Assembly (NCBI GenBank): GCA_036558125.1
Contig: DATBGE010000145.1
Location: forward strand, 1-8,699
Length of the DNA: 8,699 nucleotides
Direction: 5' to 3'
Source: DATBGE01 sp036558125
GTDB taxonomy: Bacteria > Gemmatimonadota > Gemmatimonadetes > Gemmatimonadales > GWC2-71-9
Shown: positions 1 through 6,211 of the stretch, piece after piece
How the letters are laid out: every line of letters begins with the position of its first letter
Position numbering within the stretch: the stretch's first letter is position 1
Notes under the pieces: generated by a model
Seen by the model: only the letters and a program-made list of their open reading frames with translations
Databases searched by the model: none
Told to the model about the DNA's origin: nothing
Position numbers and translations under genes: made by a program

Positions 1-47
1 GGGATTAACCAGGAAGGAATCCCCGCTTGGCGGCGGAGAGTATCCAT
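1..47 (-). CDS. 5' end of an unidentified gene (partial, runs off the window)
   Basis: An ATG at 47-45 on the minus strand opens a frame that stays open to the window edge, giving 15 complete codons that begin MDTLRRQAGIPSW. A good Shine-Dalgarno match (GGAG at 57-54, within CCGGAG) lies 6 bases upstream, inside the end of the ATP-grasp gene. The start is only 2 bases after that gene's stop codon. This tight spacing indicates a two-gene minus-strand operon with the ATP-grasp gene first. The visible N-terminus is too short to name a family. It is not an obvious signal peptide. Real-gene status rests on the ribosome site and spacing only. Confidence 0.6.
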   Translation of the reverse strand, partial: MDTLRRQAGIPSWLI

Positions 48-49
48 GC

Positions 50-1276
50 TCAGCTCCGGTTGTCCGAAGCGCCGGTGATCCGCTTCACCACGCGATAGGC
101 AGGGTACAGGGCGGTCTTCACGCTCTTGGTCAGCTGCTGGCGCAGCAGGGCACGGAACGGCGCGGCGTCGCCTCGCCGGTAGTGGCCCAAATGCAGTTCG
201 CCGCGATAGGAGCTGATCCAGTCGCGAAACCCCAGGTTACCTTCGCGGTGATGCTGCCACGCGCTCCGCAGATCGTTGAACTCATCCATCCACTTCACGC
301 CTTCGCGCTGCTTCGGCAGGGAGGGCAACGGCTCGCCAGTCAGTGACGCCCACGCCAGCCACGGGAGGTTCACGCCGCAGATCTCGCTCAGCGCATGGGG
401 ATACCAGGTGCGGCCCGTCACTTCGATCACGTAGAACCGCCCGTTGCGCGCATCTTTCTTGAATTCGATCGACGCATATCCCGAGTAGCCCATGGTGCGC
501 AGGATGTCGCGCGTCAGCTGGTCCACTTCGGGATACCAGCGGCTCTCGGCGAGGCTCGAGATGCCGTAGTGCGGGACGTACTGGCGTAACTTGCGACCAG
601 TGAACATGGCGCGACATTCGCTCTGCCGATCGGCGTAGGTGAGCGAAAAATGCAGCGCGCTATCCGGCCCTTCGATTACCTCCTGCACCACCAGGAGCGG
701 TTGCACCGCCGCCGCGACTTGGTAGCGGGCCAGCAGTTCCCGGCGATCGTTCGCCAGCATGATTTTCCAGCCCTTCTGCCGCCAGGGCATGCCGGCCACC
801 GCGGGCTTGATCAGGCAGGGGTAGCGGAGGCCGTCGGCACGCGCGGCCACATCGGCCAGACTATCCGGGAAGAACGTGGTGGGAATGGCGATGTCCCGCT
901 CGTTGGCGAAACGATAGAACCGGTTCTTGTCGATGATGAGATCGACGAGGCGCTTATCCGGAAACGGGAAGAGATACCCGCCGGCCAGCAACTCTCGCGC
1001 GTTGGAGACTAGTTCGAGCGACAGGTCGCCCGCTGGAAACAGCACCGCCGGGCGATCGAAGCGCTCGCGCAGCTTCAGCAGGCACTGAATGAGCGCGTCC
1101 GGATCGGTGTTCATCGCGGGGCAGGGGATCTTCTTGCCGTGCCGCGTGGCCTCGCACGGATCCCCGACCCCCGGCGTGATCACGTATGTGGATACGCCGG
1201 CCGCGTCGAGTGCCCGCAGCGTGCCCAGGGCATTGAGGCCTAGGCCGATGACGACAGCGGGGGATTTCGCGGTCAT
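50..1276 (-). CDS. ATP-grasp superfamily enzyme (predicted ATP-dependent carboxylate-amine/thiol ligase, COG3919-like)
   Basis: A 408-residue cytoplasmic protein predicted to activate a carboxylate with ATP and join it to an amine or thiol; the substrate is unknown. Seen: an N-terminal nucleotide-fold strand and glycine loop (VVIGLGLNALG, 8-18), a middle segment with DKNRF (116-120) and CLIKP (154-158, ATP-contacting Lys157), the hinge region QEVIEGPD (198-205), and a C-terminal metal-binding part with Glu271 (ASIEFK) and Glu285 (VIEVTGR). The usual ExNPR motif reads EVTGR here, with Thr in place of Asn. The frame is open upstream to a TTG at 1441, but I chose the ATG at 1274-1276 because it puts the nucleotide-fold strand near the N-terminus and the upstream residues look non-coding. 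No clear ribosome site precedes it. Related enzymes are often found in exopolysaccharide loci. It is divergent from the barrel protein and is followed after 2 bases by another minus-strand gene. Confidence 0.85.
   Translation of the reverse strand: MTAKSPAVVIGLGLNALGTLRALDAAGVSTYVITPGVGDPCEATRHGKKIPCPAMNTDPDALIQCLLKLRERFDRPAVLFPAGDLSLELVSNARELLAGGYLFPFPDKRLVDLIIDKNRFYRFANERDIAIPTTFFPDSLADVAARADGLRYPCLIKPAVAGMPWRQKGWKIMLANDRRELLARYQVAAAVQPLLVVQEVIEGPDSALHFSLTYADRQSECRAMFTGRKLRQYVPHYGISSLAESRWYPEVDQLTRDILRTMGYSGYASIEFKKDARNGRFYVIEVTGRTWYPHALSEICGVNLPWLAWASLTGEPLPSLPKQREGVKWMDEFNDLRSAWQHHREGNLGFRDWISSYRGELHLGHYRRGDAAPFRALLRQQLTKSVKTALYPAYRVVKRITGASDNRS
54..59 (-). promoter_or_regulatory. Ribosome binding site of the partial gene at the left edge
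   Basis: Minus-strand CCGGAG is followed after 6 bases by ATG at 47-45. It overlaps the last codons of the upstream ATP-grasp gene, so the downstream gene is probably translated from the same message. This site is the main evidence that the edge ORF is real. Confidence 0.55.
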
Positions 1277-1552
1277 GGCCGCACTGGGGTCGAGCAGGGA
1301 GTCGCGGACGCGTCGATTCGGACCATGGGCGTCAAATGTAGCTCCGGATGCAATGAGGACGGCTCGGTCGAAGCCAGGATGGTGGGACACCGACGCGGGT
1401 TTAAGGTCAGAAGACGATGGACACTGGAAGTCGTGGTTCAACCCGACCAGCTTGAAGAACAGGGACCGGCTTGTTCAGAGGGAGGAGTCGTGCCTCCTCT
1501 GAGTGAGACCGACCCTTAATGTGCGTGAGATGGCTCCCCAATCCCCAGCTCC
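1277..1552. other. Divergent intergenic spacer (276 bases)
   Basis: This lies between the outward-facing starts of the ATP-grasp gene and the barrel-protein gene, so promoters for both should be here. I could not find a convincing -35/-10 pair on either strand. In-frame stops at 1517-1519 and 1526-1528 show that the plus-strand gene cannot begin before the ATG at 1553. The only strong structure is the hairpin at 1474-1503, annotated separately. The minus-strand frame of the ATP-grasp gene stays open as far as 1441 but shows no family similarity there. Confidence 0.5.
1474..1503 (+). promoter_or_regulatory. Strong hairpin in the leader of the barrel-protein gene
   Basis: CAGAGG (1476-1481) plus AGG (1483-1485), with one bulged G at 1482, pairs with CCTCCTCTG (1493-1501). 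A T-A pair (1475/1502) and a G-T wobble (1474/1503) extend it, giving about 11 pairs around a 7-base loop. No run of T follows on either strand, so it does not look like a classical intrinsic terminator. It sits about 50 bases upstream of the ATG at 1553. It may be a leader-RNA structure, an mRNA stability element or a protein site; the role is inferred only. Confidence 0.5.
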
Positions 1553-2824
1553 ATGACACGTCGCGATCCACAACTCGCTTCTTTCGTCAGCCGGGCAGCG
1601 AGGTCGCTGGTCGGCCGGCTGAGCTCGTTGCGCGCACACCCGCTATTCAACTCCCTGGGCCGTGCCGAATCTCGGGTAGAACAGGCCGGCGGGCACCCCG
1701 CGGAGCCTAACCATCGGCCGCACCTCGACGAAGCTATCGGTTGGTTAACCCGGGCACAGGACGCAACCCCCGACGGTGGTTTGTCCCGTGGGTACAGCCT
1801 AGTCTACAACAGTTATTTCCGGGGGCAGGGGTGGCAGCCCTCCTATCCGGAGACGACCGGCTACATCATCCCTACCCTGCTGCACGCGTCGCAACACCTC
1901 GAGAGCCCCCAACTCGCCGACCGAGCGCTGCGGGCTGCGCGCTGGGAAATCGAGGTCCAACTCGAGTCGGGCGCGGTACAGGGAGGCGTGATCGGGGAAG
2001 GGCGGTCGCCCGCGGTTTTCAATACCGGACAGGTGATGTTCGGCTGGCTCGCGGCCTTCGAATCGAGCGGGGCTTCTCAGTTCGCCGACGCGACCATCCG
2101 GGCCGGGCGCTATCTCGTCTCGGTGCAAGACCGCGACGGCCACTGGCGGAAGGGGAACTCCCAGTTTGCCCGGGGCGACGCGACGCTGTACAACGCCCGG
2201 GTCGCCTGGGCCCTCGCCGAGGCCGGCGCGGTCCTCCGACAGCCCGAATTCACCGAGGCAGCCCGCCGCAACTTGCGGGCTGTGGTGAAGCTGCAGTACG
2301 AAAACGGCTGGTTCCCCCACTGCTGCCTCACCGATTCGAGGCAGCCGCTGCTACACACCATCGCCTATACCGTCCGAGGTCTGCTGGAAGGCGGGAGAGT
2401 GCTCAACGATCCGGAGATGCTTGCCGCCGCGAGGTTAGCGGCCCGTCAGCTGATGGCGGCAGTGCGCGATGACGGCTGGATGCCGGGGCGTTACCGGCAG
2501 GATTGGTCTGGTGCCGTCTCATGGAGCTGTCTCACCGGAGAGGCCCAGATGGCGAACAATTGGCTCCGACTCCACAAGATCACCGGGGACGCGACCTGGC
2601 TGGAGCCTGTGCCTCGGGTGCTTCAGTTCCTGAAACGAACCCAAAATCGTACCTCCCGCGACGCCGGACTTCGCGGAGGCATCAAGGGTTCCGCACCGAT
2701 GAGCGGCGATTACGGCCGGAACGAGATCCTCAATTGGGCAACCAAGTACTTCGCCGATGCGCTGATGCGGGACGAGGAGGGGTCGGGGGGACTTCCAGAA
2801 GAGGGAGTATTCCGGCTGGCGTAG
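1553..2824 (+). CDS. (alpha/alpha) helical-barrel protein, VpsJ-like / prenyltransferase-squalene-oxidase-repeat-like, polysaccharide-locus type
   Basis: A 423-residue protein with the repeated two-helix pattern of six-hairpin barrels. Seen: each repeat ends in an aromatic/Gly-rich turn, namely YPETTGY (98-104), RDGHWRKG (194-201), ENGWFPHC (250-257) and DDGWMPGR (306-313). Between them lie amphipathic Ala/Leu/Arg-rich helices such as 120-140, 213-245 and 266-302. Proteins with this SYPETTGY signature and length occur in exopolysaccharide clusters; biochemical activity is generally unproven, with glycan lyase or hydrolase-like binding the usual guess. There is no signal peptide or membrane segment; the first 50 residues are basic and weakly helical. 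The ATG at 1553 is the first possible start after in-frame stops, but no Shine-Dalgarno sequence precedes it. It is probably its own transcription unit, since 364 bases separate it from the next gene. Some databases give this group misleading enzyme names, so I give no symbol. Confidence 0.8.
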   Translation: MTRRDPQLASFVSRAARSLVGRLSSLRAHPLFNSLGRAESRVEQAGGHPAEPNHRPHLDEAIGWLTRAQDATPDGGLSRGYSLVYNSYFRGQGWQPSYPETTGYIIPTLLHASQHLESPQLADRALRAARWEIEVQLESGAVQGGVIGEGRSPAVFNTGQVMFGWLAAFESSGASQFADATIRAGRYLVSVQDRDGHWRKGNSQFARGDATLYNARVAWALAEAGAVLRQPEFTEAARRNLRAVVKLQYENGWFPHCCLTDSRQPLLHTIAYTVRGLLEGGRVLNDPEMLAAARLAARQLMAAVRDDGWMPGRYRQDWSGAVSWSCLTGEAQMANNWLRLHKITGDATWLEPVPRVLQFLKRTQNRTSRDAGLRGGIKGSAPMSGDYGRNEILNWATKYFADALMRDEEGSGGLPEEGVFRLA

Positions 2825-3000
2825 GACGGCTCAGGAACTTGAAAATTTAGGAGATCAGTTGGAAGCTCGACGGTTCTCGCGAAGAGTCGATTGATCAGCA
2901 GTTCGCCATCTGAAATCGTGTTGACTCTGGATTGCCGGCGGTTTGGCACTTCGTTGGACCCCTTGTTCAAGAGTTCTAATCGCGAGCAACCCGGCATGGA

Positions 3001-3013
3001 GCTGGTTACCAGC
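3001..3013 (+). repeat. Short perfect inverted repeat
   Basis: GCTGG and CCAGC flank TTA: a 5-base stem with a 3-base loop, just upstream of the most A+T-rich part of the gap. It could be an operator half-site pair or a small hairpin, or it could be chance. Confidence 0.3.
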
Positions 3014-3127
3014 GTAAGCTATTGTTGTCAAATTAGTTATCTTACTAGGTGAGACGGCCTGACAAAGTTCTCTGCACCCCTATCAGCGCGATGTAGTCTC
3101 GGTCAGTTGGAGCTCCTCTGAGCATGG

Positions 3128-3171
3128 CAAGATCAGGGAGTTCCCCAAACCGGGTGACCGATCTTGGTTTG
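3128..3171 (+). promoter_or_regulatory. Two alternative stems just upstream of the GSDH-cytochrome gene
   Basis: CAAGATC (3128-3134) is complementary to GATCTTG (3160-3166), and CAAACC (3146-3151) is complementary to GGTTTG (3166-3171). The two right arms share base 3166, and the second left arm lies in the loop of the first stem, so the stems are largely mutually exclusive. They end 17 bases before the GTG at 3189. This arrangement would allow leader control of translation, but the stems are short (7 and 6 pairs) and could be coincidental. Confidence 0.3.
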
Positions 3172-3188
3172 CCTTTTGCAGGTACTCC

Positions 3189-5138
3189 GTGCCTCCTCTC
3201 CAACGCCACGACATGAACGCCCCACGACCTGACGCGAATCCCCCGTCCTCAGGTATCCTGTTCTGGACTCTGTGGTATCTGGCGTCGCTTAGCACCGTGA
3301 TGCTCGTGCCCAGTTTCCTGAAGCTGAGAGAGCACCTGTGGAACCTCCCTGCGGATCAGGTGGTTCAGAGTCTGTTACTGGGTCTGGGCTTTCTCCTTTT
3401 CGCTCTGTTAATGCGCCAGGGCGGGGGGATAACGACTCCCCGGGGCATCGCCGTAGCTCTGCTGGGTATCGCACTGTGCTTCGGAGTCCCGGGGTTTCTG
3501 CTGTCACACTCTGCATTACCGGCCTCGAGGGCGGTGCTCATCACCGGTGCGGCGTTGGCCATCCTGCTGACCGCTTTGCCTCAACTGCTGGTCACTTCCG
3601 GATATCGCTGGCCTGCACTTGGAGCCTTGACGGTTGCGGCGGTATCGCTGGCTGTCATCGATCGGCCCAAGCCTCCACCCTCGCCCATCACAATCGCCCA
3701 TACCGAGTACTACAACGTCAGGTTCAAGACCCACCCGCTGCCCATCCCACCGAGCGAACAGACCCGATCCGGCGGGGGGATTGCGCGGTTGGGCGACGGC
3801 TTTCTGTTGCTGACCGGGCAGGCGGAATTTTACCGGCTGCGCTGGGTGCCGGACCAGGATTCACTGGAGGCGACTCGCCTGCCGCTCCTGGCACCGCTCA
3901 ATCACGATGAGTTCGTCCGCGACCAGCCGAATCCTTCCACCGCCTCGGTGTTTCGAATCACCGACCTCGCGGTGGACGAGCGAAGTGGAACGCCCCAGAT
4001 CTACGTGGCGCATCGCTACTGGGATCGGGGCAGGCGCTGTGTGACGACCCGGGTGTCTGCGACCACGCTCCCTGAGGCCTCAGCGACCAAACCGCCCGCC
4101 TGGCGGACCATTTTCGAATCCCAGCCTTGTCTTCCACTCGGAAACGCCATCCCTCAAGTCGCCCCCTTGGAAGAGGGAGGGGCGCTCGCCATTCACCCGA
4201 CGCTGGGACTGCTCCTTTCTCTGGGCGACAACGGGTTTGATGGCCTGGACGGCGAACAACCCTTCGCCCAGCGCGAGGACGTCAGCTACGGGAAAGTCCT
4301 GCGCCTCGACCTGGCCGGGGGCTCGAAGATCGTCAGCATGGGTCACCGCAATGCTCAAGGGCTCACCGTAGCCCCGAATGGCCGCATTTGGGAGACCGAG
4401 CATGGGCCCCAGGGCGGGGACGAGGTCAACCTCATCGAGCCGGGCAAGAACTACGGCTGGCCTCGGGCTACCTATGGGACCGAGTACGGGATCGACTACT
4501 GGCCCCTGGCGAGGACCTCGTTGAATCACGGCAGGTTCTCCGAGCCGGTCATCGCCTTCGTTCCCTCGCTTGGCATTTCCCAGCTCATCGTAATCGGAGG
4601 CAAGCGCTTTCCCATGTGGGCCGGCGATCTCCTGGTTGGATCGCTCCGGCGCCAATCCCTGTACCGGCTGCGGGTGCGAGACGACCGCTTGAGCTACGTG
4701 GAAACCATTTTCGTCGGCCGGCGAATTCGGGACTTGGTCGAGGGTGCCGACGGCCGCATCCTGATCTGGACCGATGACGGCAAGGTTCTCTCGGCGTCCT
4801 CGGCGCCCACGACGATGGACGGGAGATACATCTTCGAAACCCGCTGCGCCGGGTGCCACGAACCGCCTCGCGGCGAAACCAATGCCGCCGCGCCATCGCT
4901 GCGCGGTGTCGTTGGGAGAGCGGTGGCCGGCGACCGGGCCTACGAGTATTCGGAAACCCTGCGTCAATTGTCTGGCAATTGGAACCCGGACCGCCTTGAA
5001 CGCTTCCTGGAGAACCCCGGCGGTTACGCGCCGGGCACCAGGATGACGATCGGGCTCCCCGACCCGAACCAGCGCCGGGTGCTGATCGATTACCTGGCCA
5101 AGGAGTACCGAGGACCGCAAGTAAGGGGAGCAGAGTGA
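3189..5138 (+). CDS. Membrane-anchored GSDH-family (PQQ sugar dehydrogenase-like) protein fused to a C-terminal cytochrome c domain
   Basis: A 649-residue three-part protein. Residues 23-157 hold about five hydrophobic helices (roughly 23-43, 59-76, 85-105, 114-135, 140-157); the charge pattern puts the remainder in the periplasm. Residues ~170-540 form a GSDH-type beta-propeller with GKVLRLDL (368-375), GHRNAQGL (385-392), TEHGPQGGDEVN (403-414) and NYGWP (421-425). Residues ~543-640 are a cytochrome c with CAGCH (553-557) and a likely distal ligand Met619. By recalled alignment to soluble glucose dehydrogenase, Arg387, Asn388, Gln390, Arg512 and Arg514 match PQQ contacts and Arg487 replaces a Lys. 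The catalytic His is Glu328, however. It would pass electrons from a periplasmic sugar or glycan to the respiratory chain if active. The GTG at 3189 has a weak AGGT at 3180-3183; the ATG at 3213 is the alternative. The stop overlaps the sulfotransferase start by 4 bases. L-sorbosone dehydrogenase-like proteins are relatives. Confidence 0.85.
   Translation: MPPLQRHDMNAPRPDANPPSSGILFWTLWYLASLSTVMLVPSFLKLREHLWNLPADQVVQSLLLGLGFLLFALLMRQGGGITTPRGIAVALLGIALCFGVPGFLLSHSALPASRAVLITGAALAILLTALPQLLVTSGYRWPALGALTVAAVSLAVIDRPKPPPSPITIAHTEYYNVRFKTHPLPIPPSEQTRSGGGIARLGDGFLLLTGQAEFYRLRWVPDQDSLEATRLPLLAPLNHDEFVRDQPNPSTASVFRITDLAVDERSGTPQIYVAHRYWDRGRRCVTTRVSATTLPEASATKPPAWRTIFESQPCLPLGNAIPQVAPLEEGGALAIHPTLGLLLSLGDNGFDGLDGEQPFAQREDVSYGKVLRLDLAGGSKIVSMGHRNAQGLTVAPNGRIWETEHGPQGGDEVNLIEPGKNYGWPRATYGTEYGIDYWPLARTSLNHGRFSEPVIAFVPSLGISQLIVIGGKRFPMWAGDLLVGSLRRQSLYRLRVRDDRLSYVETIFVGRRIRDLVEGADGRILIWTDDGKVLSASSAPTTMDGRYIFETRCAGCHEPPRGETNAAAPSLRGVVGRAVAGDRAYEYSETLRQLSGNWNPDRLERFLENPGGYAPGTRMTIGLPDPNQRRVLIDYLAKEYRGPQVRGAE
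5123..5130 (+). promoter_or_regulatory. Ribosome binding site deciding the sulfotransferase GTG start
   Basis: AAGGGGAG lies 4 bases before the GTG at 5135-5137, inside the last codons of the dehydrogenase-cytochrome gene. It is the strongest Shine-Dalgarno match in the window and supports the unusual GTG start within the GTGA overlap. Confidence 0.65.
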
Positions 5139-6211
5139 TTCCTGCTTTGCCATCGATCCTTCGGCGGGCGCTGCACCGATTCATTCCGGCACAATTCCAC
5201 GATCCGGTGGGGCTCACCAAGCGTCTCATCCGGAGCCGGGATCCCGCTGCGTATTTCGCCATGAGGCTGGCGGGCTTCGGCCCCTTCTGCGCGCCCCTTG
5301 ATCTGCTCCTGCAGCCGTTTGAACGTCGTGCATACCTGGCTGCGCCACCCCGCCGGCTGCCTGTGCTCTTTGTCTGCGGACCACCTCGCTCGGGAACCAC
5401 CCTGGTGGCCCAGGCGCTCATCGAAAACCTGCCGGTTGCCTATTTCGGCAACCTCACCGCGCTGTTCCCACGGTCTCCTATTACCGCCAACCGCGTGTTT
5501 CGAAGGCTCATTTCTCGGCGTCCCATAGGCTACAGGAGCTACTACGGGAGGACTGACCACCTGTCGGGTCCCAATGACGGATTACAGCTATGGGACCGCT
5601 GGCTGGGTCCCGACCGGACCCAGGCCCCGGCGGAACTGAGCCCCGAGCAGCGGCAGGCGATGGTCAAGTTCTTCGATGCGTACGAAGCTTGGAGCGGGCT
5701 ACCGCTCGTAGCCAAGAACAACAACCTGAACGCAAGCGCTGGTCTGGTGGCCGCCGCGCTTCCGAATTGTTACTTCCTGTGCCTCACGCGCGAGCCCGTG
5801 TTCCTCGCCAGGTCGCTGTTGCGAGGCCGCCTGGACATTCACGGGCGCGAGGACCTTGCCTATGGACTCATGCCACCGACCGGGGACTCCGCAGACCCAA
5901 TCGAGAATGTGTGCCGCCAGGTCATCTACCTCGAACAGCTGGGCCTGAAGCAGCAGGCGAGCATCGGGCCGGCCCGGTTCCGCCTGATTTCCTACGAAGA
6001 TTTCTGCCGTGACCCGGGCGCCACGCTGAAGCTTGTCGCGGAGGAGATACTGCGGCTGCCGGTTGCTCCGGCCGGGTTTCCGAACCTCCCGGCAGCGTTC
6101 GAGCCGACCAACCGTGCATCTAACGACCAGGCCTTGCTGGCCCGCCTGGCGCATACCTTCGATCTGCTGCGCAGTCCTGCTGCACCCGAGTCTCCGGAAG
6201 CTGGTCCATGA
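5135..6211 (+). CDS. PAPS-dependent sulfotransferase family protein (Sulfotransf_3-like)
   Basis: A 358-residue predicted cytoplasmic enzyme that would transfer sulfate from PAPS to an acceptor, most plausibly a sugar hydroxyl of the polysaccharide made by this locus. Seen: the 5'-phosphosulfate loop FVCGPPRSGTT (79-89) after strand LPVLFV; LTREPVFLARS with Arg219 and Ser227 eight residues apart, the spacing of the 3'-phosphate-binding pair in sulfotransferases; and the late YEDFCRDP motif (287-294), common in this family. All the cofactor residues I can check are present, so it looks active. There is no signal peptide or clear membrane helix; a basic, amphipathic N-terminus (1-45) could touch the membrane. 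It starts at GTG, overlapping the upstream stop by 4 bases, and its own stop overlaps the next ATG by 4 bases, indicating translational coupling on both sides. The acceptor cannot be read from sequence; other possible acceptors are lipids or proteins. Confidence 0.87.
   Translation: MIPALPSILRRALHRFIPAQFHDPVGLTKRLIRSRDPAAYFAMRLAGFGPFCAPLDLLLQPFERRAYLAAPPRRLPVLFVCGPPRSGTTLVAQALIENLPVAYFGNLTALFPRSPITANRVFRRLISRRPIGYRSYYGRTDHLSGPNDGLQLWDRWLGPDRTQAPAELSPEQRQAMVKFFDAYEAWSGLPLVAKNNNLNASAGLVAAALPNCYFLCLTREPVFLARSLLRGRLDIHGREDLAYGLMPPTGDSADPIENVCRQVIYLEQLGLKQQASIGPARFRLISYEDFCRDPGATLKLVAEEILRLPVAPAGFPNLPAAFEPTNRASNDQALLARLAHTFDLLRSPAAPESPEAGP
6196..6200 (+). promoter_or_regulatory. Ribosome binding site for the GT39-like gene
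   Basis: GGAAG lies 7 bases before the ATG at 6208, within the 3' end of the sulfotransferase gene. It supports the ATG in the ATGA overlap as the true start. Confidence 0.5.

Larger units (their letters stand above)
2825..3188 (+). other. Intergenic region with lower GC and several short inverted repeats
   Basis: This is 364 bases without a supportable gene, visibly richer in A+T than its flanks, especially about 3014-3050. It should hold the promoter of the three-gene unit starting at 3189. Seen: TCGAC/GTCGA arms at 2867-2871 and 2886-2890, a short perfect hairpin GCTGGTTACCAGC at 3001-3013, a GGAGCTCC palindrome at 3109-3116, and two overlapping pairings at 3128-3171. I found no well-matched sigma-70 pair. 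TTGTCA at 3025-3030 lies in the A+T-rich part but has no good -10 at the right distance. Confidence 0.5.

Noticed and set aside
1277..1441. N-terminal extension of the ATP-grasp gene from the TTG at 1441
   Set aside because: Residues before the ATG at 1276 resemble no part of the family and there is no good ribosome site at 1441; open frame alone is weak evidence at this GC.
1741..2472. Plus-strand open frame of 243 codons inside the barrel-protein gene
   Set aside because: The Arg/Pro-rich translation is typical of a shifted frame in GC-rich DNA, and the other frame carries clear helical repeats.
2944..2957. Possible sigma-54 promoter (TGGCAC ... TTGG)
   Set aside because: The spacing between the GG and the downstream G element is one base short and the final C of TTGC is missing; sigma-54 promoters tolerate little spacing change.
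2710..2997. 95-codon minus-strand open frame spanning the end of the barrel gene and the gap
   Set aside because: It overlaps a well-supported gene, has no ribosome site that stands out, and its composition looks random.
4080..5153. Long minus-strand open frame of 357 codons
   Set aside because: It lies antisense to the GSDH-cytochrome gene, whose motifs are unambiguous, and its translation shows no family features; it is a shadow of high GC.
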